Counted from the first letter of the stretch, positions 36,596-46,146 are shown. The stretch: 64,000 nt of DNA from an uncultured Lachnospiraceae bacterium (GCA_947243855.1 CAMXIK010000001.1:204775-268774), one strand, 5' to 3'. Notes: a model not told the origin generated them from the sequence alone. Translations and numbers: made by a program.

Positions 36596-37919
36596 TTTCC
36601 ATATTGCCATGATATCTTTTTACGATTTCCGACATGCTTTGCAGGCCAAGGCCATGGTTTCTCTTATCTGGCTTGGAAGTAGGAGGGAGCATGCCGCTTT
36701 CCAATTGCTTGCGGGATATGGTTTCGGCCTGCGTTGTTCCTTCTTCGGGGTAAGGGTTGCTGATTTCCAGACAAAACAGCCCTTTCCCCGCTTTGCTTTT
36801 CAAAGAAATTTCTCTTAGCGGTTCGTCCAGTTTCAGGCACGCCTCCATGGCGTTGTCCAGCGCGTTGGCGTACAGAGCGCAGAGGTCTGTTTTGTCATAG
36901 GGGAGCGGCGCGGAGATATCCGCTTCTATTTTTAGGCGGATATGGCATCGTTCCATAACGCTTTTTTTGACGGTGAGCACGGCGTTGACCGTGGAATCCC
37001 CGCAGTAAGAAAAAGACTGGGAAAGGGCGGTATTGCCGGAAAGCTCTTCGGCGTATGCCGCCCTTTTTTCTTCGGGCAGAGCGGACAAGACCTGAATGTG
37101 GTTGGCCAGATCGTGCTTTAAGCGGCGGACTTCAAAGTGCTGCTGTTCCATGGCCTCGTAGTATTTGTGGTTAATCTCTGTGAACATAGTCTGCTGTTCC
37201 AGTTTCCGCTGCCCGGCCAGAACCGAGACGCACCAGAGCAGGCTGATGATGGCGAACAGGGAGATCAAAAGCAAAATGCCATATTCTCTGTGGACGAAAA
37301 TGTCAAAGGAAGAGTTATAAGGACGAAACAGGGTGGCGACAGACAAAACAATGCCAAGAGGGGTTATAGTAAGGAGAAACAGTAACCGCCACATACTGTC
37401 CGAAAGGCTATAATCTTTATCGGGTGCAAATTTTCTGGTGTAGAGGTACAAGACGAGTGCAAAAGGAAGCGTGAACAGGCTGGAGATGCTGTAGCCGTGT
37501 TCGGATTGCATTAATATCTCGTTACCGATATCGCCCCCAAAGACGATCACGCTGAATCCATTCGTCTTTGTCGGAAACAAAAGATCATGGATATAGTTGT
37601 CCCGCAAAGCGTTGAAGGAAAAGATCGTCATGGAAAACATCAGCCCGATGGTAATTCGCTGCCAGATGGAGCCTTCGCATGTAAGCAGGACGATTGCCAG
37701 AAAAACCGGAGTAGTTGCCAGAATATTAAAGGGGTCTCCGATAAAAATGATCATGGAGGCAAGCAGAGAACAGCCGAAAAACAGCAAAAAGCGCCTCCAC
37801 CTTTTTTCAGAAATTTTGATCAGGTGCGACATGGAGCGCATCATGAGCCATCCGGAAAGTAAGGTGGTGACACCATGCAGGATTTGGATGAAAGTGATTA
37901 CGTTAATCTTCATTTTCAT
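36537..37919 (-). CDS. GHKL sensor histidine kinase, AgrC-like
   Basis: A 460-residue membrane sensor with about six N-terminal helices (residues 10-235), a short coiled linker and a GHKL catalytic domain. The H-box is RRLKHDLANHIQVLSALP with the phospho-accepting His of the HDxxNH motif, the N-box LYANALDNAMEACLKL and the G-box HGLGLQSM. AgrC-type kinases usually sense small peptides. It overlaps the response regulator gene by four bases. The pair is divergent from an FtsX-type ABC transporter, its likely target. Confidence 0.92.
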   Translation of the reverse strand: MKMKINVITFIQILHGVTTLLSGWLMMRSMSHLIKISEKRWRRFLLFFGCSLLASMIIFIGDPFNILATTPVFLAIVLLTCEGSIWQRITIGLMFSMTIFSFNALRDNYIHDLLFPTKTNGFSVIVFGGDIGNEILMQSEHGYSISSLFTLPFALVLYLYTRKFAPDKDYSLSDSMWRLLFLLTITPLGIVLSVATLFRPYNSSFDIFVHREYGILLLISLFAIISLLWCVSVLAGQRKLEQQTMFTEINHKYYEAMEQQHFEVRRLKHDLANHIQVLSALPEEKRAAYAEELSGNTALSQSFSYCGDSTVNAVLTVKKSVMERCHIRLKIEADISAPLPYDKTDLCALYANALDNAMEACLKLDEPLREISLKSKAGKGLFCLEISNPYPEEGTTQAETISRKQLESGMLPPTSKPDKRNHGLGLQSMSEIVKRYHGNMEIKTEDGVFDLFLYLPLFSP

Positions 37920-38626
37920 TGACCTCCCATCATAGATCTGGCGATTTTTTGTAAAGCGGTTTCCCGGTATCTTCTGCTGCAGGGAAGTTCCCGCCCGTTT
38001 ATGGCGACGGATTCGCTGCCAAGATACGCAACGCCAGCAGGATTGATTAGATAGCGTTGGTGAATCCGCACGAAATCGGGAGAAAGCTGCTTCTCGATCT
38101 CATCCAGTCTGGCATAAAAAGAATATTCGCCTCTGGCGGTTACCAGAGTGACCTTCCGTCTGTCCGAATAAAAATAGAGAATGTCAGAAACATGGAAACG
38201 CCAAGTGCCGTCCATATTTTTCAAGGTAAAGGTGTGGGATTCTTCCAGAGCGAATTTGGCGCGCACCCGTCCGATTAACTGCCGCAGTTTTTCCTCCATG
38301 ACTGGCTTCATCAGATAATCAAACGCCTGCACAAGGTAGCCGTCAAAGACATAATCGGAATATCCGGTCACAAAGACAATCATAATCTGTTTATCAAAGG
38401 TTCTGATCTTTTCCGCGGTTTCCATGCCGTTTAAACCCTTCATTTCCACGTCCAGAAAAAGCAGGTCGATTTCACCCGGATGGTTTGCAAGCCACGAGGC
38501 GGCGTTTGTGCCCGAAGAAAATTCGTAGACGATCTCTTCCGAATCTTCAATCAGTATCTTTTCCAGTTGGAAGCGCAGGGCGTCCCTTGCGTTTATTTCA
38601 TCATCACAGATTGCAATTCGCAGCAT
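37916..38626 (-). CDS. LytTR family response regulator, AgrA-like
   Basis: A 236-residue regulator with an N-terminal receiver (about 1-118; phospho-acceptor Asp in LLFLDVEMKGLNG, conserved Lys in LMKPV) and a C-terminal LytTR DNA-binding domain (about 135-232; FVRIHQRYLINP and VAINGRELPCSRRYRE). It is co-transcribed with the GHKL kinase. ATG 38626 has AAAGGAG upstream. LytTR regulators bind paired 9-bp direct repeats; the intergenic space to 38857 carries a palindrome and repeated sequences that may be sites. Confidence 0.93.
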   Translation of the reverse strand: MLRIAICDDEINARDALRFQLEKILIEDSEEIVYEFSSGTNAASWLANHPGEIDLLFLDVEMKGLNGMETAEKIRTFDKQIMIVFVTGYSDYVFDGYLVQAFDYLMKPVMEEKLRQLIGRVRAKFALEESHTFTLKNMDGTWRFHVSDILYFYSDRRKVTLVTARGEYSFYARLDEIEKQLSPDFVRIHQRYLINPAGVAYLGSESVAINGRELPCSRRYRETALQKIARSMMGGQ

Positions 38627-38683
38627 GAGAAAACTCCTTTTGATAATTACCTAGCTATAGGTTGAGTATATCATATTTTCAGG

Positions 38684-38699
38684 AGTACAGTCCTGTACT
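38684..38699. promoter_or_regulatory. Palindrome in the divergent spacer (possible operator)
   Basis: AGTACAG (38684-38690) and CTGTACT (38693-38699) are perfect inverted halves with a 2-base centre, 58 bases upstream of the response regulator start and on the other side of the ABC gene at 38857. CAGCCGTTC is repeated at 38721 and 38788, and TTTACA at 38712, 38734 and 38763. These are candidate regulator or promoter elements. Confidence 0.4.
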
Positions 38700-38856
38700 G
38701 TCATGTCAAACTTTACATTCCAGCCGTTCAAATTTTACATCTTCCGCAAAATCCCACCAAATTTTACACGCAGAAGGTCAGAAATGACAGCCGTTCTTTT
38801 AGTGTGGAGAAATTATGATAAGTTCGTTTCAGATACATTTTAAGGAGGAAAGGATT

Positions 38857-39594
38857 ATGTTATATGTAAAGGAGCTTCACAAAACATACGAGGCAGGCAA
38901 AAACAAATATGAAGTGCTGCAGGGAATCGACTTTCATGTGGCGCAGGGCGAGTTTGTGGCGGTCATGGGGCCGTCTGGCTCCGGCAAAACCACGCTGCTT
39001 AATTGTATTTCCTGTTACATTCCCTTTGACAAGGGAAATATCAAACTGGGCGGTATGGAACTGGCGGGCATGAATGAGGAGGAACTGGCGAGGGTTAGAA
39101 ATACGAAGATCGGCTTTGTGTTTCAGGACTTTATGCTTTTGGACGGGCTGACGATCCGGGAAAATATTCTGGTGCCGCGCATCGTGCAGGGAGAGGTATC
39201 GAAGGAGGCAGAGAAGCTGGCGGATCAGCTTGCGGCCATGTTTGGGATTGGGCATATTCTGGATAAATATCCTGCAGAAATCTCCGGCGGCGAAAAACAG
39301 CGGGCGGCGGTGGCGAGAAGCCTGATCAACAATCCGCTGATCATTCTGGCCGACGAGCCGACGGGAAATCTGGATTCTAAGTCCAGCCGGGCGGTGATCG
39401 AGACGTTTATCAATGCGAAACAGAAGATGAACGCCACCATCTTTATGGTGACACACGACAGTTTTGCGGCGTCCTTTTGCGACAGAGTGATTCTGCTGAA
39501 AGACGGGACGGTTTACAAGCAGCTTGAAAAGTGGGAAGACCGCAGCGTATTCCAAGATCAGTTATTAGACGCAATTAAAGAGATGAGCGAGTAG
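38857..39594 (+). CDS. ABC transporter ATP-binding protein (BceA-like)
   Basis: A 245-residue ATPase with Walker A GPSGSGKTTLLN, signature ISGGEKQRAAVARSL, Walker B IILADEPTGNLD and switch MVTHD. The AGMNEEELARVRNTKIGFVF segment is typical of BceA/LolD-like ATPases serving FtsX permeases. With the permease at 39640 it resembles peptide-antibiotic resistance pumps that also act as sensors. ATG 38857 has AAGGAGGAAAGG upstream; the frame extends to 38815 without a site. Confidence 0.93.
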   Translation: MLYVKELHKTYEAGKNKYEVLQGIDFHVAQGEFVAVMGPSGSGKTTLLNCISCYIPFDKGNIKLGGMELAGMNEEELARVRNTKIGFVFQDFMLLDGLTIRENILVPRIVQGEVSKEAEKLADQLAAMFGIGHILDKYPAEISGGEKQRAAVARSLINNPLIILADEPTGNLDSKSSRAVIETFINAKQKMNATIFMVTHDSFAASFCDRVILLKDGTVYKQLEKWEDRSVFQDQLLDAIKEMSE

Positions 39595-39639
39595 CGGGCA
39601 TTTTCTGCATATGTGGTAAGATGGACAGGAGGAAATAGA

Positions 39640-41811
39640 ATGGATTCGATGATCAATATGAGACAGATGGAACAGAAATTACAGAAGGCGGACAGGAAGC
39701 AGTCCCGGCTCTATCTGTTCTGTAACTTTATGGCGCTGATGATTATTTCGGCGTATTCTGCGCTGATGCTTTCGCCAACGGTGCAGAAAGTATTTCCGGA
39801 GGGCGGCGACAGCGCGAAGCAGATGTATATGATCTTTGTGATGACGCTGGTGGGCTGCGTGGTCTTTACCATCTACGCCTTGGGATTGTTTTTTCGGCAT
39901 AAGTCGGGGCAGCTCGGCATTCTGATGGCTCTGGGAGCATCGAGAAAGCGTCTTGCGCCGGGGTTATATCGGGAGGTCATTCTGCTAAGCGGTGTGTCCG
40001 CCGTTTTGGGAACGGCAGCAGGATTTCCCTTTGTGTGGGTGATCTGGCATGCGTTCCGCTTACTTTTGGTGGACAGTTCGGATATGGTTCTCACTTTTGA
40101 TTTCAAATGTCTGTTTATCTCCCTGCTGTTTTTGCTTTTGGTGGTGGGATTCGCCTGTCTGACGGCGTGGCGGTATCTCAAGAAAACGAACATCATGGAA
40201 GTGATCAGAGAGGAGCATATCAACGAGCCGGTGAAGGAGCTTGGCAGATGGTGCGGTCCTGTGGGTTTTCTGGTACTGCTTGCAGGCGCTGTGCTGGGGT
40301 ACGGCGCGCCATGGGCGTGCATTGCGTGGTTTTCCACGTACCCGCCGGCTTGGGTGAGTGTGCTCTATGCACCCGTGTTTGTGGGACTTTATATGGTTAT
40401 GCTGCACACGGTGGTACACGGCTGGAAAAGTCATCGTAAGAATCCATACAAGAATATCATTTCCCGCAGCATGATGAAATTTCAGGGAAAACAGACGGTC
40501 AACAATCTGCTGGTGGTCACGCTTCTGATTGCAGGCGGATGCTTTGCGATTTTCTATCTGCCGACTAATGGTATTGCGGCGGTATTGCGCTATGCGTCCC
40601 TGCCCTATGATTATTTCTACAAATATCAGGCGGATCAGAATGTGCCAGACAGGACTAAGATCGAAGCCCTTGGCAGAGAATATAATCTTTCCTTAAAAGA
40701 CTGGAACGAGTGCGATTATGTCACTTTGGGAATGGGCGGTATGACTAGGATTGAGGAGGAAGACGGTCTGCGTTTTCATGACGAATATGTCCCTATGCTG
40801 CAGGAGGCAATGGTACTTTCCGAGGACGCTTATCGGATGATCACCGGGCAGGAAGTGGACGTGGAGCCGGGTACTTACCGGTGTGTGAACGATCAGGAGG
40901 AAACTTCCCTCTATGTCAATAACTCCGCAAAGGAGATCACCAATATGACGACGAGGAAGGCGCTTGCTACAGAGTTTGCAGGATTCTTGCACTATGATCA
41001 TCTCGCGGAGGAGATACCCTGCTGTGTGCTTGACAATGCGGACTATGCCTTGATATCCGAGGGGCTGACGGACGATTGGCGGGGGCGTTTTGCGGCATTT
41101 AATGTGGACGGAAAGGACTCATATCCCTTTGCCAATGCCTTTTTCCGTCTCTTCGTATCGTCCTTTGATGAATCCTGCGAGCGCCCTTCCTACTATGACC
41201 GGGTACAGAAAATCAGGGAAAACGAGGAGGGAAAAGAATATTGGGGCGACACGGATGATATGACGACGATTCGTTATGAAATGGCGGATTCCTTTATGTT
41301 CCGAAACTTTTGGGTTTATATGCCGAATTTCCGCATTTTGAATCAAAATGATTATCTGCGCAACATGGCGGTCATGTTTATGATGTTCCTCTTTATCTTC
41401 ATCGTGTGCATGATCACGGCGTTGGTGGTGTGTTATACCCGCTGTCAGAGCATCGCGCTGAACAACCGCTACATTTTTGACGATTTGAAAAAACTGGGGG
41501 CTTCGCCTGCCTTTTTGAATAAGGAGGTGCGCAACCAATGCACTAATGTTTTTAAGATGCCTGCATTGGTGGGCACTACCGCTATGTTTCTGCTGTATGC
41601 CATGATCCTCTATGCGAACGACGGCAGGTTGCTTAAGCCAGAATGGGCGGCGATTGCTCTTTGCCTGTGCATCATTGCGGTGATCGGCGGGGCGATTTAT
41701 GCGGTGTACCAGTCTACGGTAAAAGCGATTAAGGGGCAGCTTGGGATTGGCGTAGGGCAAAAGAAGTTGAATCGGGAGTCGATTAATGCTATTCTTAATG
41801 ATAAAAGCTGA
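39640..41811 (+). CDS. ABC transporter permease, FtsX-like (BceB-like)
   Basis: A 723-residue permease with about ten helices: one at residues 25-45, a bundle of three at 65-200, two more at 220-275, one near 300, then a large extracytoplasmic domain (about 325-575) and a final three-helix bundle (about 585-700). This is the BceB plan, in which the big outer domain meets peptide antibiotics. It pairs with the ATPase 45 bases upstream and lies divergent from an AgrC/LytTR pair. ATG 39640 has AGGAGG upstream. Confidence 0.87.
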   Translation: MDSMINMRQMEQKLQKADRKQSRLYLFCNFMALMIISAYSALMLSPTVQKVFPEGGDSAKQMYMIFVMTLVGCVVFTIYALGLFFRHKSGQLGILMALGASRKRLAPGLYREVILLSGVSAVLGTAAGFPFVWVIWHAFRLLLVDSSDMVLTFDFKCLFISLLFLLLVVGFACLTAWRYLKKTNIMEVIREEHINEPVKELGRWCGPVGFLVLLAGAVLGYGAPWACIAWFSTYPPAWVSVLYAPVFVGLYMVMLHTVVHGWKSHRKNPYKNIISRSMMKFQGKQTVNNLLVVTLLIAGGCFAIFYLPTNGIAAVLRYASLPYDYFYKYQADQNVPDRTKIEALGREYNLSLKDWNECDYVTLGMGGMTRIEEEDGLRFHDEYVPMLQEAMVLSEDAYRMITGQEVDVEPGTYRCVNDQEETSLYVNNSAKEITNMTTRKALATEFAGFLHYDHLAEEIPCCVLDNADYALISEGLTDDWRGRFAAFNVDGKDSYPFANAFFRLFVSSFDESCERPSYYDRVQKIRENEEGKEYWGDTDDMTTIRYEMADSFMFRNFWVYMPNFRILNQNDYLRNMAVMFMMFLFIFIVCMITALVVCYTRCQSIALNNRYIFDDLKKLGASPAFLNKEVRNQCTNVFKMPALVGTTAMFLLYAMILYANDGRLLKPEWAAIALCLCIIAVIGGAIYAVYQSTVKAIKGQLGIGVGQKKLNRESINAILNDKS

Positions 41812-41828
41812 CACAGGAGGACGACAGA

Positions 41829-43004
41829 ATGTTTCAAATATTGTTGGCGATTATTTATCTAGCTTTTATCAGTCTGGGACTGCCGGATTCTCTGCTTGGC
41901 GCGGCATGGCCGGTCATGTATCGGGAATTTTCCGTGCCGGTTTCTTACGCGGGAGGGATCTCCATGATTATCGCTGCTGGGACGATTGTTTCCAGCTTAC
42001 AGAGCGACCGGCTCACGAAAAAGCTGGGGACGGGAAAAGTGACGGCTTTTAGTGTATTGATGACGGCGGCGGCGCTGTTCGGATTTTCCGTCAGTCATAG
42101 CTATGCGGCTTTGTGTTTGTGGGCGGTTCCGTATGGACTGGGAGCTGGGAGTGTGGATGCGTCGCTGAATAATTATGTGGCGCTCCACTATGCGAGCAGA
42201 CACATGAGCTGGCTTCATTGTATGTGGGGCGTCGGGGCGTCTCTTGGCCCTTATATTATGGGATATGCGCTTACGGGCGGACAGGGATGGAATATGGGCT
42301 ACCGTTATATTGCGTTTCTCCAAATCGGTTTGACGGCGATTCTGCTTTTCAGTCTGCCGCTGTGGAAAAAACAGACGGCGGAAGATACGGAACAGTCCGG
42401 GGAAGAGAACAAAAAACCGCTTTCGTTAAAAGAAATTTTCGGCATACCGGGAGCGAAGGAGATTATGGTGACGTTTTTCTGCTACTGTGCGCTGGAGCAG
42501 ACGGCGGGACTGTGGGCGAGCAGCTACCTCGTACTGCAGCGCGGGCTTTCGGCGGAAACGGCCGCTGGGTTTGCCAGTCTGTTTTATATCGGAATTACGG
42601 CGGGGAGAGCCGCGGGCGGATTTTTGACCATGAAACTGAATGATACGCAGATGATACGGCTTGGACAGGGGTTAATTCTGTGCGGGGTCATATGCCTGCT
42701 GCTGCCATTTGGGGAAATCACCGCTCTGCTTGGTCTGGTGATTGCGGGTCTGGGCTGCGCACCGATTTACCCATCCGTGATCCATTCCACGCCCGCGCAT
42801 TTCGGGGCGGATAAATCGCAGGCAGTGATCGGCGTACAGATGGCGTCCGCTTATGTGGGCACCTGTCTGATGCCGCCTGTGTTCGGATTCCTTGCGAACC
42901 ATATTAGCGTTTCGTTGTATCCAGTATTTTTGCTGGCAATTCTGATTCTTATGGTTGTGATGCATGAAAAGATGCTGCCTATCGTAAAGAAAAATAGGGA
43001 ATAG
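41829..43004 (+). CDS. Major facilitator superfamily transporter
   Basis: A 391-residue carrier with about 12 helices in two halves. SLGLPDSLLGAAWPVMY at the start and the PYGLGAGSVDASLNNYVALHY segment resemble fucose-permease-like (FHS) carriers. Helix 6-7 is linked by an acidic cytoplasmic loop (about residues 185-205). ATG 41829 has AGGAGGACGACAG upstream. It begins 17 bases after the FtsX permease stop, so it may be read through, but a functional link is not evident. Confidence 0.88.
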   Translation: MFQILLAIIYLAFISLGLPDSLLGAAWPVMYREFSVPVSYAGGISMIIAAGTIVSSLQSDRLTKKLGTGKVTAFSVLMTAAALFGFSVSHSYAALCLWAVPYGLGAGSVDASLNNYVALHYASRHMSWLHCMWGVGASLGPYIMGYALTGGQGWNMGYRYIAFLQIGLTAILLFSLPLWKKQTAEDTEQSGEENKKPLSLKEIFGIPGAKEIMVTFFCYCALEQTAGLWASSYLVLQRGLSAETAAGFASLFYIGITAGRAAGGFLTMKLNDTQMIRLGQGLILCGVICLLLPFGEITALLGLVIAGLGCAPIYPSVIHSTPAHFGADKSQAVIGVQMASAYVGTCLMPPVFGFLANHISVSLYPVFLLAILILMVVMHEKMLPIVKKNRE

Positions 43005-43019
43005 ATAGGAGGATTCGGT

Positions 43020-43913
43020 ATGATAGATTTGCACATGCACAGCAGATACAGCGACGACGGGGAGTACACGCCGTCCGAGCTGGTAGAACAGTGCGCCGAG
43101 GCGGGCGTTCGCATGATGGCGGTGACAGACCATAACTGCGCGAAGGCAAACGAGGAAGCGCAGAACGCGGCGAAGGAAAAAGGCATTTCCTATATTGCGG
43201 GCATTGAAATTGACTGTACTTATGAGAATGTGAACTTTCATGTGCTCGGATATGGCATTGACTTTTTAAGCGGCGATTTTGAAGCCATCGAAAAGAATAT
43301 TGCCGACCAGAGCGCACGGGCTTCTCTGAAAAGGCTTTCTAAGACGCGGGCGCTGGGGTTTTCCCAGATCACGGACAAGGATTTGTTGGCGTTAGCCAAA
43401 AACAGCTACTGGAAGAGAAGCTGGACAGGGGAAATGTTTGCGGAGGTTTTGCTTGCAATGCCAGAGTATGCGGATCATCCGCTGCTACAGCCTTACCGCT
43501 TAGACGGGGCAAGGAGCGATAACCCTTACGTCAATTTTTATTGGGACTTTTATTCGCAGGGGAAACCCTGTTACGCGAAGACTGATTATCCGGCGATGGA
43601 AGAAATCATTGACACAATTCATAGAGGCGGCGGCGCGGCGGTGCTTGCGCATCCCGGCGTAAACCTGAAAGGGAAGGAATTTCTGCTGGAAGATCTTTTA
43701 AAGCTGGGGCTTGACGGGATAGAGGCGTTTTCCAGTTACCACAGCGCCAAGCAGGCGGCGGCGTTTTATGAGGCGGCGCGGGAGCATCAATTATTTGTCA
43801 CCTGCGGCAGCGATTACCACGGCAAAACGAAGCCGTCCATTGCGATCGGGCAGCACGGCTGTACGGTTTCTGATGAGGAGATGGAGGCGGCGGTCGGGCG
43901 AATGGCATTGTAA
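43020..43913 (+). CDS. PHP domain phosphoesterase
   Basis: A 297-residue metal-dependent phosphoesterase of the PHP superfamily. Metal ligands are visible in order: IDLHMHSRYSDDG (two His and Asp), VTDHNC (Asp-His), GIEIDC (Glu), VLAHPGV (His) and CGSDYHGKTK (Asp and His). The short type resembles YciV/RNase AM-like proteins that act on 3',5'-bisphosphonucleotides or short RNAs, but the substrate is not certain. ATG 43020 has AGGAGG seven bases upstream and follows the MFS gene by 15 bases. Confidence 0.9.
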   Translation: MIDLHMHSRYSDDGEYTPSELVEQCAEAGVRMMAVTDHNCAKANEEAQNAAKEKGISYIAGIEIDCTYENVNFHVLGYGIDFLSGDFEAIEKNIADQSARASLKRLSKTRALGFSQITDKDLLALAKNSYWKRSWTGEMFAEVLLAMPEYADHPLLQPYRLDGARSDNPYVNFYWDFYSQGKPCYAKTDYPAMEEIIDTIHRGGGAAVLAHPGVNLKGKEFLLEDLLKLGLDGIEAFSSYHSAKQAAAFYEAAREHQLFVTCGSDYHGKTKPSIAIGQHGCTVSDEEMEAAVGRMAL

Positions 43914-44051
43914 CCGTTTTTTTGCTGTGGTAAAATAGACGCAGATGCAGAAAAGCGTATTGGAAAACGTAAGGTAAACGCAAGGCTGTCACAAGGCACA
44001 TGTAAGGCTGGCATGATATCGTATCCAGTAAAGAAAAAGGAGGGTACGATC

Positions 44052-44306
44052 ATGAAGAAACAGGTATTAATTGGAGTGGGGGCTGTTTTGGCCGCCGTCG
44101 TAGTGGTAATTGTTTTGGCTGCTGGATTTTTGTCTGGAAGCGGAAGTTTTTATTATACGCAGATTGACAATAGTAAGCTGACAGAGGGCGCTTTTTTGCA
44201 GTTGACGGTTAGTCCCATTCGCGGTGTGGTAGAGTGGAGCGAGCTGACCTATGAGGAATTACCGGTGAAAGTGCAGGAGAGGTATGACGCTTTGGGCATA
44301 GAATAA
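44052..44306 (+). CDS. Short YxeA-like secreted protein, apparently lacking its middle part
   Basis: An 84-residue protein with an N-terminal signal/anchor segment (residues 4-28) and FYYTQIDNSK followed directly by LTEGAFLQLTVSPIRG and YEELPVKVQERY. These two blocks match the first and last parts of the YxeA (DUF1093) family, whose members are about 110-120 residues; the central strands appear to be missing without a frameshift. ATG 44052 has AAGGAGGG at good spacing. It lies just before a two-component system that serves an ABC-2 transporter. YxeA function is unknown. Confidence 0.65.
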   Translation: MKKQVLIGVGAVLAAVVVVIVLAAGFLSGSGSFYYTQIDNSKLTEGAFLQLTVSPIRGVVEWSELTYEELPVKVQERYDALGIE

Positions 44307-44342
44307 CTTTGCACGGACAGAAGCCGTTTAAGGGATGGATGT

Positions 44343-45035
44343 ATGGCTCATATTTTAATTGTGGAAGATGAAAAGAATATGCAGGATATCATTTCCGAAT
44401 ATATGCAAAGGGGCGGGCACACCTGTTTTACAGCGGATGACGGGGTGGACGCCCTGATGTTATTAAAAAATAACCCTATGGATCTGATGATACTGGATAT
44501 CATGATACCCCATCTCGACGGGTTTTCCGTATGCAAAGCGGCAAGGGAAATGAGCGCCCTGCCGATCATTATGCTGACTGCAAAAAGCGATGAGGAGGAT
44601 AAATTAAAGGGATATGAATATGGCGCTGACGATTATATGACAAAACCGTTTAGCCCGAGGATATTACTTGCAAAGGCAAACGCCCTGTTACGCCGAACTT
44701 CCGTCGTTTCGACAGATACTGCTGACGATATGCGGAACCATATGCTCAGTGCGGGAAAAATCACGATCAATTCCATTTCCCATAAAGTGCTTTTAGACGG
44801 CGCGGAGATTGCTTTAACCCATAAAGAATACGAGCTGCTGCATTTCTTCCTTTCCAATCCTGAACAGATTTTTTCACGGGAACAACTGTTAAACCGTATC
44901 TGGGGATATGACTTTGAGGGGAATACGCGGACGGTTGATACGCATATTAAAACTTTGCGGCAAAAGCTTGGCAGCGAGGGTAAGTCCATTGTAACGCTCA
45001 TCCGTTCCGGCTACAAATTTGAGGTGGCAAAATGA
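44343..45035 (+). CDS. OmpR family response regulator
   Basis: A 230-residue regulator with a receiver domain (about 1-118; phospho-acceptor in LMILDIMIPHLDG, Lys in MTKPF) and a winged-helix DNA-binding domain (about 130-228; EYELLHFFLSNP, RTVDTHIKTLRQKL, IRSGYKFEV). It overlaps the kinase gene by four bases. The downstream ABC-2 transporter spacer contains three ATTTCAC repeats at helical spacing, which are good candidates for its sites. ATG 44343 follows AAGGGATGG. Confidence 0.95.
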   Translation: MAHILIVEDEKNMQDIISEYMQRGGHTCFTADDGVDALMLLKNNPMDLMILDIMIPHLDGFSVCKAAREMSALPIIMLTAKSDEEDKLKGYEYGADDYMTKPFSPRILLAKANALLRRTSVVSTDTADDMRNHMLSAGKITINSISHKVLLDGAEIALTHKEYELLHFFLSNPEQIFSREQLLNRIWGYDFEGNTRTVDTHIKTLRQKLGSEGKSIVTLIRSGYKFEVAK

Positions 45036-46102
45036 GAGAGCATTTTTCACTCCGCACGGTACGAAAAAAAATAATCATGGTTTCAAAGCTTGCAGGTATT
45101 GTTTTGATTGTTTCATACCTTATTTCAACATGGTTACCTTTGGACGAGGATGTTTCTTTTCTGCTATGGGTCATTTTTATTATATTACTGACCCTTATGA
45201 TAGATTATTTACTGGGAAGATTTATTTCCAATCCAATCAGCAAAATTTGTGAAATGGCGCATAGGGCAGCAAGGTTAGACTTTTCCCAGCCTTGCAAGGT
45301 AACATCAAAGGACGAATTTGGCGAGCTTGCTGATAATCTTAACAAAATGTCGGAGAATTTGCAGGATACGTTTGAAAAACTGGAGAATGCAAACAGCAGA
45401 CTTGAACAAGACGTGCAGAGGGAAAGAAAACTGTTGGGGGAACGAAAGGAATTAATCGACCGCTTATCCCATGAAATGAAAACGCCGATAGGCGTGATCC
45501 GTGCTTATGCGGAGGGAATACAGGACGAGACAGATGAATGGAAAAGACAGAAATACTCTGAAATCATCATTTCTGAAACAGAAAGAATGGGTATGCTGAT
45601 CGAGACATTGTTAGATTTGTCCGCATTGGAAAACGGGGCTGTATCGTTGACGCCAGAACGGTTTGACTTCGTGGAATTTGTAGAAATGGTAGCAGGGCGG
45701 TTATTGATAGATATACCGGAAACCAATTTTATATTAGAATACGAACTTCCGGAGCGTAAAGTTTTTGTTGATACGGACAAACAGCGTATGGAGCAGGTTT
45801 TGGACAACTTAATTGTCAATGCGAAAAAGAACGTATCTCCCAAAGGAATGATACGATTATCTGTAACCGAACAAGACAATATGCTTCATTTTTCTGTTTC
45901 TAATCAGGGCGCTTTCATACCGACGGAAAAGCTGCCTAAAATATGGGAAAAGTTTTACCGTGATAAAAATGCGAAATATCATGGTTCGGGATTAGGTCTT
46001 GCCATTGTGGCACAAATTTTATCCATGCAGGATTTAGAATACGGAGTAGAAAATTTATCGGATGGGGTGAGGTTTTTCTTCTCCCTTCCCATCATAAAAT
46101 AA
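45032..46102 (+). CDS. Sensor histidine kinase with HAMP domain
   Basis: A 356-residue kinase with two N-terminal helices (about 15-35 and 40-62) separated by a very short outer loop, a HAMP linker (about 63-115), H-box IDRLSHEMKTPIGVIRAYAE, N-box QVLDNLIVNAKKN and G-box GSGLGLAIVAQI. The short outer loop means it probably senses in the membrane or through the transporter, as in intramembrane-sensing kinases of antimicrobial-peptide systems. It overlaps the response regulator by four bases and precedes the transporter genes. Confidence 0.94.
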   Translation: MREHFSLRTVRKKIIMVSKLAGIVLIVSYLISTWLPLDEDVSFLLWVIFIILLTLMIDYLLGRFISNPISKICEMAHRAARLDFSQPCKVTSKDEFGELADNLNKMSENLQDTFEKLENANSRLEQDVQRERKLLGERKELIDRLSHEMKTPIGVIRAYAEGIQDETDEWKRQKYSEIIISETERMGMLIETLLDLSALENGAVSLTPERFDFVEFVEMVAGRLLIDIPETNFILEYELPERKVFVDTDKQRMEQVLDNLIVNAKKNVSPKGMIRLSVTEQDNMLHFSVSNQGAFIPTEKLPKIWEKFYRDKNAKYHGSGLGLAIVAQILSMQDLEYGVENLSDGVRFFFSLPIIK

Positions 46103-46106
46103 GATT

Positions 46107-46146
46107 ATTTCACCTCAATTTCACAGAGACCGCACTTTAATTTCAC
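46107..46146 (+). repeat. Three ATTTCAC direct repeats, probable response regulator site
   Basis: ATTTCAC occurs at 46107-46113, 46118-46124 and 46140-46146, so the steps are 11 and 22 bases, one and two helical turns. This is the spacing used by OmpR-family dimers. They lie just after the kinase stop and just before the TATAGT box at 46157-46162. Confidence 0.5.
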
